DNA of 64,000 nt from Streptomyces sp. ALI-76-A (GCF_030287445.1 NZ_JASVWB010000002.1:4774001-4838000), one strand, 5' to 3'; positions 52,637 to 62,302 are shown, counted from the first letter of the stretch. The notes: generated by a model not told the origin, from the letters alone. Made by a program: numbers and translations.

Positions 52637-53776
52637 ATGGCCGGGCACGGGACGGAGGAGCATCCCCACGGTGCCGACCGACTGTGCGAGGCCGGGGATC
52701 GCGTGTATTCCCGGGCCGTACGGCGCGGCCGGGTGCCCCGGGCGGACGCCGGACCGGTGCCCTGCCTGCTGGAACTGGCCCTGCTGCACCCCGACCCGGA
52801 CGACATGGACTGGCTGGTGCCGACGGCCCCGCAGGAGGTCATGACCCGGTTGCTGCGCGGCCTGTACGACGAGGTCAGCGCGAGCCGGCGGCGGGTGGGC
52901 TCGGCGGTCGAGGCCTTCGAGTGGTACGCCGGTCTCGGCGGCCCGCGCCCCCCGGTGCCCCCCGCGGAGGGCAGCGCGATCCGGGTCCTGGACGGGCTGT
53001 CCCGCATCCAGGCCGCGATGGACGAGGCGACGGAGGCGTGCACGACGGAGGTCCTCACCGTGCAGCCCGGCGGCATCCGCCCCGAACACGAGCTGACCGA
53101 GGGCCTGCACCGGGCCCTGGCGCTACGCGGCCGGGGCGTGCGCATGCGCGACCTGTACACGCACGTGGCCCGGCACGGACAGGGGCTGATCAACTACCTG
53201 GAGCTGATGGGCGGCGCGGTCCAGGCGCGCACGCTGGACGAGGTGATCGAGCGCCTGATCCTCTTCGACCGCACGGTCGCCTTCATCCCGGCGAACGCGG
53301 ACCGCACCCTCGCCCTGGAACTGCGCCACCCGGCCCTGGTCGACTACCTGGTCACGGTCTTCGAACGTCTCTGGCGCCTGGCGATCCCGCTGACCGCGCC
53401 CCTCCCCGACACCGGCATCGAGGGCATCTCGCACCGGGAGCAGTCCATCGCGGCCCTCCTCGCGGAGGGGCACCAGGACGCGGTGATCGCGGAACGGCTG
53501 GGGATAAGCGTCCGCACCTGCCGGGCCCACATCGCCCGGCTGTCGGAGACGCTGGGCGCGGCCAGCCGCACGCAACTGGGCGTCCGTATCGCCCAGGTCG
53601 GCCTGGACGGGCCGCCGCGGCCGGCGGACGGCGGGGAGGCGGTGGAGGCGGCCGGGGTGGTGGAGCCGACCGGCGGGGTCGATCGGAGCGGGCGGGCTGA
53701 TCGGGTCGTCGGGGGAGACACGGAGGGCGTGCCCCGCCTGAGCCTCCCCGATCAGGGATCCCGGACCGCCCGGTGA
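52637..53776 (+). CDS. LuxR-type HTH regulator with TrmB-like middle domain, paralogue A
   Basis: 379 aa from an ATG at 52637. The N-terminus LCEAGDRVYSRAVRRGRVPR, ADAGPVPCLLELALLHPDP is shared with the convergent paralogue at 53847. The middle part (TEVLTVQPGGIRPEHELTEG to ALELRHPALVDYLVTVFERL) resembles the phospholipase-D-like effector domain of TrmB regulators. The C-terminal LuxR HTH is ISHREQSIAALLAEGHQDAV, IAERLGISVRTCRAHIARLS. About 70 Gly/Val-rich residues trail behind. No receiver domain is present. It probably responds to a small ligand or peptide. Confidence 0.8.
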   Translation: MAGHGTEEHPHGADRLCEAGDRVYSRAVRRGRVPRADAGPVPCLLELALLHPDPDDMDWLVPTAPQEVMTRLLRGLYDEVSASRRRVGSAVEAFEWYAGLGGPRPPVPPAEGSAIRVLDGLSRIQAAMDEATEACTTEVLTVQPGGIRPEHELTEGLHRALALRGRGVRMRDLYTHVARHGQGLINYLELMGGAVQARTLDEVIERLILFDRTVAFIPANADRTLALELRHPALVDYLVTVFERLWRLAIPLTAPLPDTGIEGISHREQSIAALLAEGHQDAVIAERLGISVRTCRAHIARLSETLGAASRTQLGVRIAQVGLDGPPRPADGGEAVEAAGVVEPTGGVDRSGRADRVVGGDTEGVPRLSLPDQGSRTAR

Positions 53777-53846
53777 GGCGGCCGAGCCGCGCCCGGCTCT
53801 CGCTGCCGAGGGTCACGGGCCCGGGGCACCGCGTCCTGCCATCGGT

Positions 53847-54791
53847 TCAGTGCTCCTGCTCCAGGATCCCCGACTGTGCGATGAGGTAACCGAGTTGAGC
53901 CCGGCTCCCGCTGCCCAGGGCGGTGGCCAGTTTGGCTATGTGGGCACGGCAGGTGCGCACGTTCATGCCCAGCCGGCGGGCGATGGCCTCGTCGACGTGG
54001 CCTTCCACCAGCAGCTTGGCGATGGCGTACTGGATGTCGGTGATGCCGTCGGAAGCGGCCTCGTACGGTGCGCTGGCGCTCATCGGGACGCTGCGGTCCC
54101 ACAGGTACTCGAAGAACTTGATCAGGTGCCGGACCAGGCCGGGGTGCCGGAGTTCGAGGGCCACCTGCTGGTCGTCGCGGGCGGGGATGAAGGCGACCGT
54201 CTCGTCGCAGATGATCATCCGCTCCACCACCTCGTCGGTGGTGCGGTACTCGGCCTTGCCGTTGGAGAGCCGCGCGCCGTAGGCCAGCTTCTCCGGGTTG
54301 TAGCGCGCGGTGTGCTGGTACAGGGTGCGGATGCGCACACCACGTTCGATCAGCGGCCGGTCGCGTTCGAGGCCGCGCATGAGGGCCTGCTCGGAGACCC
54401 GCCCGCTCGGTTGCAGCGTCAGCACCTCGGTCTGGCACTGGGTCGTGGCGAGATTGAGCGCCGCGTTGATCCGGTCACCGCCCTCCAGCACGGTGAGCGA
54501 GTTGCTCGATGTGCCGGCCTGGCTGCTGAGTGCCATGAAAGGCTCGAAGGTGTCGGCGAGTTGCATCGACATCCGTCTGCGTTCGGTGATCTCGTGTTCC
54601 AGCGGATTGAGCCGCTGGGCGAGAGCCACCGCCGGAGGCACGGGCCGCAGCAGGTCCGGATCGTCGAGGTCCGGGTGGAGAAGGGCGAACTCCATCAGGC
54701 ACGGAGCGTCCTGCGCGTCGGCCCGTGAGATGCGGCCGATCCGCAGAGCGGTGGCGTAAAGGCGACCGCCTTCCTCACACAACTCCGTCAT
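53847..54791 (-). CDS. LuxR-type HTH regulator with TrmB-like middle domain, paralogue B
   Basis: 314 aa from an ATG at 54791. It starts MTELCEEGGRLYATALRIGR and keeps the same order as paralogue A: CLMEFALLHPDLDD, TEVLTLQPSGRVSEQALMRG, VALELRHPGLVRHLIKFFEY, then HTH IQYAIAKLLVEGHVDEAIAR, RLGMNVRTCRAHIAKLATAL. The two genes converge with a 70-bp gap, suggesting duplication with inversion. It is divergent (152 bp) from the small secreted peptide gene, and the gap contains a repeated AACATG motif. I infer that it controls that peptide operon. Confidence 0.8.
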   Translation of the reverse strand: MTELCEEGGRLYATALRIGRISRADAQDAPCLMEFALLHPDLDDPDLLRPVPPAVALAQRLNPLEHEITERRRMSMQLADTFEPFMALSSQAGTSSNSLTVLEGGDRINAALNLATTQCQTEVLTLQPSGRVSEQALMRGLERDRPLIERGVRIRTLYQHTARYNPEKLAYGARLSNGKAEYRTTDEVVERMIICDETVAFIPARDDQQVALELRHPGLVRHLIKFFEYLWDRSVPMSASAPYEAASDGITDIQYAIAKLLVEGHVDEAIARRLGMNVRTCRAHIAKLATALGSGSRAQLGYLIAQSGILEQEH

Positions 54792-54943
54792 CGCATGGGG
54801 ATGTGTCCCTTTAGTGCGATTCGTTGGCAAATCTCCACCCCCCAGGGTCCTGAACATGCAGGAACATGATGCATCGATTCTGTGGCCATGACGTGCCCGA
54901 ATGAGCCATCGTCGTACTCGACGGGGGAAAAGGGGACCTTCAA

Positions 54944-55147
54944 GTGAGGACGAAGCCGACTATGCGTAACAGAATGCTTCGCTCGGTGCTTGTCGCCGCC
55001 TTCTCCGCCGTCGTCGCCCTCGGTGCGCTGGGTGGCTTCTCCGACGTAGAGGAACGGGCGAGGGCGAACACCACGTGGCCGAACGTGGCGGTGAACTACG
55101 GGGCCGGCGCAGGCGGGGCCGCCGCTGCCGGCGGGGCCGGAGGCTGA
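54944..55147 (+). CDS. Small secreted peptide, Gly/Ala-rich C-terminus
   Basis: 67 aa from a GTG at 54944 (AAAAGGGGACC upstream); an ATG at 54962 is a weaker alternative. A basic start and hydrophobic core (MLRSVLVAAFSAVVALGALG) look like a signal peptide. The processed part would be about 30 residues, NTTWPNVAVNYGAGAGGAAA and a Gly-rich end. It is followed after 1 bp by the Rieske-like gene. Location opposite a LuxR-type regulator suggests a signalling or modified peptide, but no precursor family is recognised. Confidence 0.6.
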   Translation: MRTKPTMRNRMLRSVLVAAFSAVVALGALGGFSDVEERARANTTWPNVAVNYGAGAGGAAAAGGAGG

Positions 55148-55148
55148 C

Positions 55149-55484
55149 GTGACCACCCCGCCGGACGACCGCTCCTTCCGCCGCGAGATGGCAACCGCCT
55201 ACCGCTCCGGCTGGCACTTCATCGACCTGGCCACCGCGATCCCCCACGCCGGTGACTCACTGATGGTGACCGTGTTCGGAGAGCCGGTCGTCGTGACCCG
55301 GGACGAGGACGAGGACGTACGGGCGTACCGGTGCCTGCGCAAGCCCCGGGGAGCGCCCCAGCCCGTACGGTGTGCCATCCGGTACGGAATGATCTTTGTG
55401 AACCTGGACCAGCGCGACCATCGTCTGGCGGAGCCGGACGCACCGGTCGCGCGGACCATCTCAGCCACCCCCCGCAGTGCCTGA
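55149..55484 (+). CDS. Degenerate Rieske-oxygenase-like small protein
   Basis: 111 aa from a GTG at 55149 (GGAGG 5 nt upstream), directly behind the peptide gene. GWHFIDLATAIPHAGDSLMV, TVFGEPVVVTRDEDEDVRAY follows the start of ring-hydroxylating Rieske proteins, and YGMIFVNLDQRDHRL matches their later FVNLD block. The expected C-x-H...C-x-x-H iron-sulfur ligands are absent: only two Cys and no matching His are found between them. It therefore looks like a shortened, cluster-less relative, perhaps a binding partner of the peptide. The function is unknown. Confidence 0.55.
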   Translation: MTTPPDDRSFRREMATAYRSGWHFIDLATAIPHAGDSLMVTVFGEPVVVTRDEDEDVRAYRCLRKPRGAPQPVRCAIRYGMIFVNLDQRDHRLAEPDAPVARTISATPRSA

Positions 55485-55527
55485 CGCGATTCCCCCGTCG
55501 TAACAGATCGCTCAGGCACTTCCCCCC

Positions 55528-55571
55528 GCAGCGGCGTCACCGTGACCTGAACACGGTGACGCCGCTGCAGT
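55528..55571 (+). terminator. Strong terminator after the Rieske-like gene
   Basis: Perfect 17-bp stem GCAGCGGCGTCACCGTG / CACGGTGACGCCGCTGC with a 7-nt loop, followed by AGTTTT. Confidence 0.9.
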
Positions 55572-55739
55572 TTTCGCCGGATATTTCGGGACCCGCCCGG
55601 CGGCCGACCATGGCCGGAAGTCGCCGGTGCGGCAGGTGTCCTTACCGACCGTCCGTGCGCTTTTCCGTGGCCGCCGTCCCCGTCGCCTTCCTGCCCGCCC
55701 GGGGTACCCGTGCCCGGGTTCATCCCTCCCGCTCTCCGC

Positions 55740-55760
55740 CTTGAGTGGAATAGACTCAAG
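55740..55760 (+). promoter_or_regulatory. HAIR operator for HspR (clpB)
   Basis: Perfect CTTGAGT-N7-ACTCAAG, 66 bp before the clpB start codon. Same sequence class as the dnaK operator at 41431. Confidence 0.92.
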
Positions 55761-55826
55761 TTTGTGTACGTTGTCTGAGTCAGCGCTGGGATGACGTGTG
55801 GGATGACGCAAGGAGGAGACGCGAAC

Positions 55827-58424
55827 GTGGACGCCGAGCTGACCAACCGGAGCCGGGACGCGATCAACGCGGCCGGCAACCGGGCCCTGTCCGAGGGCCA
55901 CCCGGACCTCACCCCCGCCCACCTGCTCCTCGCGCTGCTCCAGGGGCAGGAGAACGAGAACATCACCGACCTGCTCGCCGCGGTCGACGCCGACCAGGCC
56001 GCCGTACGCTCCGGCGTGGAACGGGTGCTGGCCGGCCTGCCCAGCGTGACCGGGTCCACCGTCGCGCCCCCGCAGCCCAACCGCGAGCTGCTCGCGGTGA
56101 TCGCGGACGCGCAGGAACGCGCCCAGCAGCTCGGGGACGAGTACCTCTCCACCGAGCACCTGCTCATCGGCATCGCCGCGAAGGGCGGCGCCGCGGGCGA
56201 CGTACTCTCCGGGCAGGGGGCCACGGCGAAGAAGCTGCTGGAGGCCTTCCAGAACGCGAGGGGAGGACGCCGCGTGACCACAGCCGACCCGGAGGGTCAG
56301 TACAAGGCCCTGGAGAAGTTCGGGACCGACTTCACCGCCGCCGCGCGGGAGGGCAAGCTCGATCCCGTCATCGGTCGCGACCAGGAGATCCGCCGGGTCG
56401 TGCAGGTGCTGTCCCGCCGGACCAAGAACAACCCCGTCCTCATCGGCGAGCCCGGTGTCGGCAAGACCGCCGTCGTCGAGGGGCTCGCGCAGCGGATCGT
56501 GAAGGGCGACGTGCCCGAGTCCCTGAAGAACAAGCGGCTGGTCGCGCTCGACCTGGGCGCGATGGTCGCCGGGGCGAAGTACCGCGGTGAGTTCGAGGAG
56601 CGGCTGAAGTCCGTCCTCGCGGAGATCAAGGGCTCCGACGGGCAGATCATCACCTTCATCGACGAGCTGCACACCGTCGTGGGCGCGGGCGCCGGCGGCG
56701 ACTCGGCGATGGACGCCGGGAACATGCTCAAGCCCATGCTGGCCCGCGGCGAGCTGCGCATGGTCGGCGCGACGACCCTGGACGAGTACCGGGAGCGGAT
56801 CGAGAAGGACCCCGCTCTGGAGCGGCGCTTCCAGCAGGTGCTGGTCGCCGAGCCGACCGTCGAGGACACCATCGCGATCCTGCGCGGTCTCAAGGGCCGC
56901 TACGAGGCCCACCACAAGGTCGTGATCGCGGACAGCGCGCTGGTCGCCGCGGCCACCCTCTCCGACCGTTACATCACCTCCCGCTTCCTGCCCGACAAGG
57001 CCATCGACCTGGTGGACGAGGCGGCCTCCCGCCTCCGGATGGAGATCGACTCCTCGCCCGTCGAGATCGACGAGCTCCAGCGTGGCGTCGACCGGCTGAA
57101 GATGGAGGAGCTGGCGCTGGTGAAGGAGACCGACCCGGCCTCCCGCGAGCGTCTGGAGCGGCTGCGCCGCGACCTCGCCGACAAGGAGGAGGAGCTGCGG
57201 GGCCTGACCGCCCGCTGGGAGAAGGAGAAGCAGTCCCTCAACCGGGTCGGTGAACTGAAGGAGAAGCTCGACGAGTTGCGCGGCCAGGCCGAACGGGCGC
57301 AGCGCGACGGCGACTTCGACACCGCCTCCAAGCTGCTGTACGGCGAGATCCCCGCCCTGGAAAGGGACTTGGAGGCCGCCTCGCAGGCCGAGGAGCAGGC
57401 CGCCAAGGACACCATGGTCAAGGAGGAGGTCGGCGCCGACGACATCGCCGACACCGTCGCCGCCTGGACCGGCATCCCCGCGGGCCGCCTCCTGGAGGGC
57501 GAGACGCAGAAACTGCTGCGCATGGAGGACGAGCTGGGCCGTCGCCTGATCGGCCAGCAGGAGGCCGTGCGGGCGGTGTCCGACGCGGTGCGGCGCACCC
57601 GCGCCGGCATCTCCGACCCCGACCGTCCCACCGGCTCCTTCCTCTTCCTCGGCCCGACGGGCGTCGGCAAGACCGAACTCGCCAAGGCACTCGCCGACTT
57701 CCTCTTCGACGACGAGCGGGCCATGATCCGCATCGACATGTCGGAGTACGGCGAGAAGCACAGCGTGGCCCGCCTGGTCGGCGCTCCGCCCGGCTACATC
57801 GGCTACGAGGAGGGCGGCCAGCTGACGGAGGCGGTGCGCCGGCGCCCGTACAGCGTGGTACTGCTCGACGAGGTGGAGAAGGCGCACCCGGAGGTCTTCG
57901 ACATCCTGCTCCAGGTACTGGACGACGGCCGGCTGACCGACGGCCAGGGCCGCACGGTCGACTTCCGCAACACCATCCTGGTGCTGACGTCCAACCTGGG
58001 CAGCCAGTTCCTGGTCGACCCGATCACCAGTGAGGCGGAGAAGAAGGAGCAGGTGCTGGAGGTGGTCCGTGCCTCCTTCAAGCCGGAGTTCCTCAACCGG
58101 CTCGACGACCTGGTCGTCTTCTCGGCCCTGACGAAGGAGGAGCTGAGCCGGATCGCGCGCCTCCAGATCGAGCGGCTCGCCAAGCGCCTCGCCGAGCGCC
58201 GCCTTACCCTGGAGGTCTCCGAGGAGGCCCTGGAGTGGCTCGCGGTCGAGGGACTCGATCCGGCCTACGGGGCCCGCCCCCTGCGCCGGCTCGTCCAGAC
58301 CGCGATCGGCGACCGCCTCGCCAAGGAGATCCTTTCCGGCGAGGTCAAGGACGGCGACACGGTCCGGGTGGACGCGTTCGGGGACGGGCTGATCGTGGGA
58401 CCCGCCACGGGGAAGACGCTGTAA
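55827..58424 (+). CDS. clpB: Disaggregase ClpB
   Basis: 865 aa from a GTG at 55827 (AAGGAGGAGACGCGAAC upstream); an upstream ATG at 55791 lacks this. Two Clp_N repeats (1-145), AAA-1 with Walker [11 protein letters not shown] (about 207) and Walker [14 protein letters not shown] [15 protein letters not shown], a coiled-coil middle domain (about 400-525), AAA-2 with [10 protein letters not shown] (about 610) and [10 protein letters not shown], and a C-terminal domain. No ClpP-binding loop is expected. It rescues aggregated protein with DnaK-DnaJ-GrpE. It is under HspR control by the HAIR upstream. Confidence 0.97.
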   Translation: MDAELTNRSRDAINAAGNRALSEGHPDLTPAHLLLALLQGQENENITDLLAAVDADQAAVRSGVERVLAGLPSVTGSTVAPPQPNRELLAVIADAQERAQQLGDEYLSTEHLLIGIAAKGGAAGDVLSGQGATAKKLLEAFQNARGGRRVTTADPEGQYKALEKFGTDFTAAAREGKLDPVIGRDQEIRRVVQVLSRRTKNNPVLIGEPGVGKTAVVEGLAQRIVKGDVPESLKNKRLVALDLGAMVAGAKYRGEFEERLKSVLAEIKGSDGQIITFIDELHTVVGAGAGGDSAMDAGNMLKPMLARGELRMVGATTLDEYRERIEKDPALERRFQQVLVAEPTVEDTIAILRGLKGRYEAHHKVVIADSALVAAATLSDRYITSRFLPDKAIDLVDEAASRLRMEIDSSPVEIDELQRGVDRLKMEELALVKETDPASRERLERLRRDLADKEEELRGLTARWEKEKQSLNRVGELKEKLDELRGQAERAQRDGDFDTASKLLYGEIPALERDLEAASQAEEQAAKDTMVKEEVGADDIADTVAAWTGIPAGRLLEGETQKLLRMEDELGRRLIGQQEAVRAVSDAVRRTRAGISDPDRPTGSFLFLGPTGVGKTELAKALADFLFDDERAMIRIDMSEYGEKHSVARLVGAPPGYIGYEEGGQLTEAVRRRPYSVVLLDEVEKAHPEVFDILLQVLDDGRLTDGQGRTVDFRNTILVLTSNLGSQFLVDPITSEAEKKEQVLEVVRASFKPEFLNRLDDLVVFSALTKEELSRIARLQIERLAKRLAERRLTLEVSEEALEWLAVEGLDPAYGARPLRRLVQTAIGDRLAKEILSGEVKDGDTVRVDAFGDGLIVGPATGKTL

Positions 58425-58517
58425 GGGGCCTGTTCCGGGCCTCTCGGACCGTCGGGCTTGCCACCCCCCTCCCCGCATGGGGGAGGATGGCGGGATCCGT
58501 ACGAAGGGAAAATCACG

Positions 58518-59045
58518 GTGACCATCGACCCGTCCTCGATTCCGAACTTCGGGGGCCAGCCCGAGCCGCAGCCGCAAGGACCGGCGGGCCCCGTCGTCCC
58601 GGATCAGGACCTTGTGAAGCAGCTCCTCGACCAGATGGAGCTCAAGTACGTCGTCGACGACGAGGGAGACCTCGCGGCGCCGTGGGAGCAGTTCCGTACG
58701 TACTTCATGTTCCGCGGCGAAGGGGACCAGCAGGTCTTCTCCGTGCGGACGTTCTACGACCGCCCCCACCCGATCGACGAGAAGCCGCAGCTGCTGGAGT
58801 CCATCGACGACTGGAACCGGCGCACCCTGTGGCCCAAGGTCTACAGCCACACCCATGACGACGGCACGGTCCGCCTCATCGGCGAGGCGCAGATGCTCAT
58901 CGGCACCGGGGTGAGCCTGGAGCACTTCGTCTCCTCCACGGTCAGCTGGGTGCGGGCCGCGATCGAGTTCGACAAGTGGCTCGTGGAGCAGCTCGGCCTG
59001 GAGCAGGAGGTCAACGAGGCCGAGAAGCCCGAGGACGACGAGTAG
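58518..59045 (+). CDS. YbjN-domain protein
   Basis: 175 aa from a GTG at 58518 (ACGAAGGGAAAA upstream). A Pro/Gln-rich start is followed by a YbjN/type III secretion chaperone-like fold: LVKQLLDQMELKYVVDDEGD, FRTYFMFRGEGDQQVFSVRT, ESIDDWNRRTLWPKVYSHTH, LEHFVSSTVSWVRAAIEFDK. The end is acidic. The family is cytoplasmic with a supposed chaperone or stress role, which is plausible next to clpB, but direct evidence is lacking. Confidence 0.85.
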   Translation: MTIDPSSIPNFGGQPEPQPQGPAGPVVPDQDLVKQLLDQMELKYVVDDEGDLAAPWEQFRTYFMFRGEGDQQVFSVRTFYDRPHPIDEKPQLLESIDDWNRRTLWPKVYSHTHDDGTVRLIGEAQMLIGTGVSLEHFVSSTVSWVRAAIEFDKWLVEQLGLEQEVNEAEKPEDDE

Positions 59046-59633
59046 TCCCCTGGGCCACGCGGTACCACGGCGGCGCGCCGGCGATCACGACCAGGTCGCG
59101 CCGCAGGCGAACCAGAGCCCGGCCAGGGCACCGGCCACCACGGCCGCGTGCCGGGCCGGGCTCTCGCTGTTCGTCGCGGACATATGCGTACAGCTGGACG
59201 GCCGGGAGGGCGCGGCACCTTCCACAGCCTGTGGAAACTCTGCGGGTGACTGCGGGTGACTGCGGGTGACTGCGGGTGACTGCGGGTGACTCCGGCGACT
59301 GCGCTGACTGAGTGACTGCGGCCACTGCGGCCACTGCGGACGTCAGGAGGGCGGGGCGACTGCGGGGCGCCACCGTCCCCGAGGCGGCCGCCCTGGACGG
59401 CGTCCGTGTTCCGGGCTCACCGGGCCCTCGTCCAGCGGCGCGGGAGCGCGGTCACGGTCGGCGTCGCGGTGTGCATCCGCTCGCTGCCCACCGGCGCCCC
59501 CGGCACCCTCACCGCCCCGGGCGCGCACGTGACCGAGACATGACTCCCGGGCCGTGGGACGGGGCGGTCCGGCGGCCTGCGCGGTACGACGCGACCGCGT
59601 CGAGCGCACCTGGCCGTGACGGGAGCTGTGCGT
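59046..59633. other. Intergenic region, about 590 bp
   Basis: Holds a perfect 17-bp palindrome TTCCACAGCCTGTGGAA (59220-59236) and the 10-bp tandem repeats at 59241. A frame at about 59440-59543 (VGVAVCIRSLPTGAPGTLTA) ends in a natural-looking way but has no start; it may be a relic. Otherwise nothing is recognised. Confidence 0.4.
59241..59290 (+). repeat. 10-bp tandem repeat TGCGGGTGAC, five perfect copies
   Basis: Units at 59241, 59251, 59261, 59271 and 59281, followed by drifted copies (tccggcgac, tgcgctgac). The period equals one helix turn. The palindrome at 59220 lies directly upstream. Confidence 0.9.
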
Positions 59634-60815
59634 TCAGGACGCCAGGCGCCGCAGGCGGGTCGTGGCCTCCGTGAGGATCTCGTCCTTCTTGCAGAAGGTG
59701 AAGCGGACCTGGCTGCGGCCGGCGTTCGGGTCGTCGTAGAAGACCGAGTTGGGGACGGCGACGACGCCGCAGCGTTCGGGAAGGGCTCGGCAGAAGGCGT
59801 AGGCGTCCTTCTCGCCGAAGGGCGTGATGTCGGTGGTGATGAAGTACGTGCCCTGGGGCTGGTAGACCTCGAAGCCGGCCGCGCGCAGGCCGTCGCCGAG
59901 CAGGTCGCGCTTGCGGCGGAGGGTGGTACGGAAGTCGTCGAAGTACGAGTCCGGCAGCCGCAGCGCCTCGGCGATCGCGTACTGGAACGGGCCCGACGCC
60001 ACGTACGTCAGGAACTGCTTGGCCGCGCGGACGGCCGTCACCAGCGCCGGAGCCGCCGTGATCCAGCCGACCTTCCAGCCGGTGAACGAGAACGTCTTGC
60101 CGGCCGAGCCGATCGACACCGTCCGCTCGCGCATCCCCGGGAAGGTGGCCGGCGGCAGGTGCTCGGCCGCGTCGAACACCAGGTGCTCGTACACCTCGTC
60201 GGTGACCACCAGCAGGTCCCGCTCCACGGCGAGTTCGGCGATCGCGGTCAGCTCCGCGCGGGTGAGGACGGTGCCCGTGGGATTGTGCGGGGTGTTGATC
60301 AGCAGCAGGCGGGTCCGGTCGGTGACGGCCGCCCGCAGCTCGTCGAGGTCGAGCCGGAACGAGCCCTCGTGCGGGCGCAGCGTGACCGGTACGCGGGTGC
60401 CGCCCGCCATCGCGATGCAGGCCGCGTAGGAGTCGTAGTACGGCTCCAGGGCGACGACCTCGTCACCGGGCTCCAGCAGCGCGAGCAGCGCGGCGGCGAT
60501 GGCCTCCGTGGCGCCGGCGGTGACCAGCACCTCGGTGTCCGGGTCGTACGAGAGGCCATAGCGCCGCTCCTGGTGGGCGGCGATGGCGGCGCGCAGCTCG
60601 GGGACGCCCGGCCCCGGCGGGTACTGGTTGCCGCGCCCGTCGCGCAGCGCCCGTACGGCCGCCTCCCTGATCTCCTCGGGCCCGTCCGTGTCGGGGAAGC
60701 CCTGGCCGAGGTTGATCGACCCGGTCCGCAGGGCCAGGGCGGACATCTCGGCGAAGATGGTCGTCCCGAACTCGGCGAGCCGGCGGTTGAGGAGCGGGCG
60801 TGCGCTGGAAGTCAT
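59634..60815 (-). CDS. PLP-dependent class I aminotransferase
   Basis: 393 aa from an ATG at 60815 (AGGA 8 nt upstream; an ATG at 60824 is also in frame). Motifs: INLGQGFPDTDGPEEIREAA, LLINTPHNPTGTVLT, VVTDEVYEHLVF and the Schiff-base Lys in IGSAGKTFSFTGWKVGW, with the substrate Arg in SQVRFTFCK. It is closest in style to kynurenine/glutamine or N-succinyl-DAP-type transaminases; the exact substrate is not readable. It stands alone. Confidence 0.92.
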   Translation of the reverse strand: MTSSARPLLNRRLAEFGTTIFAEMSALALRTGSINLGQGFPDTDGPEEIREAAVRALRDGRGNQYPPGPGVPELRAAIAAHQERRYGLSYDPDTEVLVTAGATEAIAAALLALLEPGDEVVALEPYYDSYAACIAMAGGTRVPVTLRPHEGSFRLDLDELRAAVTDRTRLLLINTPHNPTGTVLTRAELTAIAELAVERDLLVVTDEVYEHLVFDAAEHLPPATFPGMRERTVSIGSAGKTFSFTGWKVGWITAAPALVTAVRAAKQFLTYVASGPFQYAIAEALRLPDSYFDDFRTTLRRKRDLLGDGLRAAGFEVYQPQGTYFITTDITPFGEKDAYAFCRALPERCGVVAVPNSVFYDDPNAGRSQVRFTFCKKDEILTEATTRLRRLAS

Positions 60816-60954
60816 GCCGGTCATCCTGCGCCCAAGCTCTGGAGTTCCTCAACTCTGCTTTGGGCGGTGGGACGGGAGGGCATCTCCCCGGCACGCACCC
60901 AGCGAGGCGCCCACGGGGGGCCGCTTCGGGGGGAATCGGAAGGAGGGTGGCGCC

Positions 60955-61281
60955 ATGGTCATCGGCATCATCCTGGTGGTTGTCTGCTTCGTTGTGATCG
61001 GCGCGTTCATCGCCTCCGGCCGCGGCCGTCGACGGAACGCGGTGCGCGGGGGAGGACGCGGGGGCCGGGTCCACCGGTCGTCGGGGAGCGGATCGAGCAG
61101 TTCCAGCAGTTCCGGCGACAGCAGTTGGTGGGTCGCGGGCGGTGCGCCCTTCATCGGTGACAGCGGCTCGTCGGGATCCGACTCAGGATCGTCCGGCGGC
61201 GGTCACTCCGGCGGTGGTCACTCCTGCGGGGGCGGCTCGTCCTGCGGGGGCGGCGGGGGTGGATGCGGGGGCGGCAGCTGA
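60955..61281 (+). CDS. Small membrane protein with Ser/Gly/Cys-rich tail
   Basis: 108 aa from an ATG at 60955 (AAGGAGGG upstream). One N-terminal membrane helix (MVIGIILVVVCFVVIGAFIA) is followed by a basic stretch and a low-complexity tail: Ser-rich, then GGGHSGGGHS and a CGGG-repeat end with four Cys. Similar glycine-rich tails occur at the end of TPM-type membrane proteins. Role unknown; the tail might bind metal. Confidence 0.7.
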   Translation: MVIGIILVVVCFVVIGAFIASGRGRRRNAVRGGGRGGRVHRSSGSGSSSSSSSGDSSWWVAGGAPFIGDSGSSGSDSGSSGGGHSGGGHSCGGGSSCGGGGGGCGGGS

Positions 61282-61415
61282 CCCGGCGGACGCCTCCGGG
61301 AGACGGCTGACACGGGGCGGCCGGGCTCCGGCCTCGCCGCCTCACTCAGTCCCCGCGCCGCACCACTCATCTCGTGCGCCGCACCACTCGTCCCCTACGC
61401 CGTACCCCTCATCGC

Positions 61416-61450
61416 CTACGCCCGCCGGGGACCGCTCCCGGCGGGCGTAG
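61416..61450. terminator. GC-rich hairpin, probable terminator
   Basis: Perfect 14-bp stem CTACGCCCGCCGGG / CCCGGCGGGCGTAG with a 7-nt loop, no T-run. It lies between the Gly-rich protein gene and the DUF2617 gene. Confidence 0.65.
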
Positions 61451-61728
61451 CACTGCTCCGGCGCGCGCGCCCGCCGCCCCGGCGCACGCCACGGTTGAAC
61501 AGTTGAGCTGTGGAGCCCTCTGAGGGATGGAAACCCCACGAAGTTGGGTAAAAACGCTGTGGCGGCGCCACCGTTCATGATTCCCTCTACATCACCAACG
61601 GCCCCTCGGACGTCCCGCGGACTCTCTGACACTCCGACTGGGCCGACCGGGCCGAATCCCCCGGGTGCCGACCGGGGTGCGCCGGACCACACCTCCCCTC
61701 TTTCTTTGCGTGCTAGCGGAGCCGACCC

Positions 61729-62286
61729 ATGCTCACGACCCTGAACACCTCGTACACCGACACGCGCGCGGCCGACCTCGCCTGGGCCCTGGGGCGCGAG
61801 CCGCTTCCCGCCCTTGCCACGCTCGACCTCGAACTGCCCGGTGCCAAACTTCAGTTGCGGCTGCTCGGCGCGTCCCACCAGGTGCTCGTGGAAGAGAACC
61901 GGGGCATGTGTTCGGAGACGGTGGCGTGCATCGCGGGCAGCAGCACCCCCCTTCCGCTGGGCGTCGCCAAACGGGTGGGCGACTGGGAGTACGAGTTCGC
62001 CGCCCGCGTGGAGACGCTCTCCCCGGGGCAGTTCGCGGGCCGCGCGCAGGAGTTGCTGGCCCTGGTCTCCGACCACCCGAACGGCCTCGCGGGGGTCTTC
62101 CCCGGCAGCCCGCACGCCTTCACCGCGCTGCTGGCCCAGCATCACGAGGGGCAGGTGCACTGGCGGACCTGGCACGCGTATCCCCAGGACGGGCACCTGG
62201 TGGCGACCCGGACGCGGGTCGGTGTGCGGGCCGGCGCGGCGCGGGCCGGTTCGCGCCGGGCACGGCTGAGCCCGTCCGGTGTCTGA
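61729..62286 (+). CDS. DUF2617 family protein
   Basis: 185 aa from an ATG at 61729 (GCGGAG upstream). Blocks AADLAWALGREPLPALATLD, LELPGAKLQLRLLGASHQVL and VACIAGSSTPLPLGVAKRVG, then HWRTWHAYPQDGHLVATRTR define the actinobacterial DUF2617 family. It has no membrane segment or known activity. It is 230 bp upstream of the spermidine-synthase-like gene; the two neighbour each other in Streptomyces, so a link is possible. Confidence 0.82.
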   Translation: MLTTLNTSYTDTRAADLAWALGREPLPALATLDLELPGAKLQLRLLGASHQVLVEENRGMCSETVACIAGSSTPLPLGVAKRVGDWEYEFAARVETLSPGQFAGRAQELLALVSDHPNGLAGVFPGSPHAFTALLAQHHEGQVHWRTWHAYPQDGHLVATRTRVGVRAGAARAGSRRARLSPSGV

Positions 62287-62302
62287 GGACCGGATCTGCC
62301 CC

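Noticed and set aside
55512..58925. 1137-codon open frame on the minus strand
   Set aside because: It covers clpB antisense; a GC-rich shadow with no motif or ribosome site.
59241..59290. CRISPR-like repeats
   Set aside because: The 10-bp units are directly adjacent, with no spacers and no cas genes.
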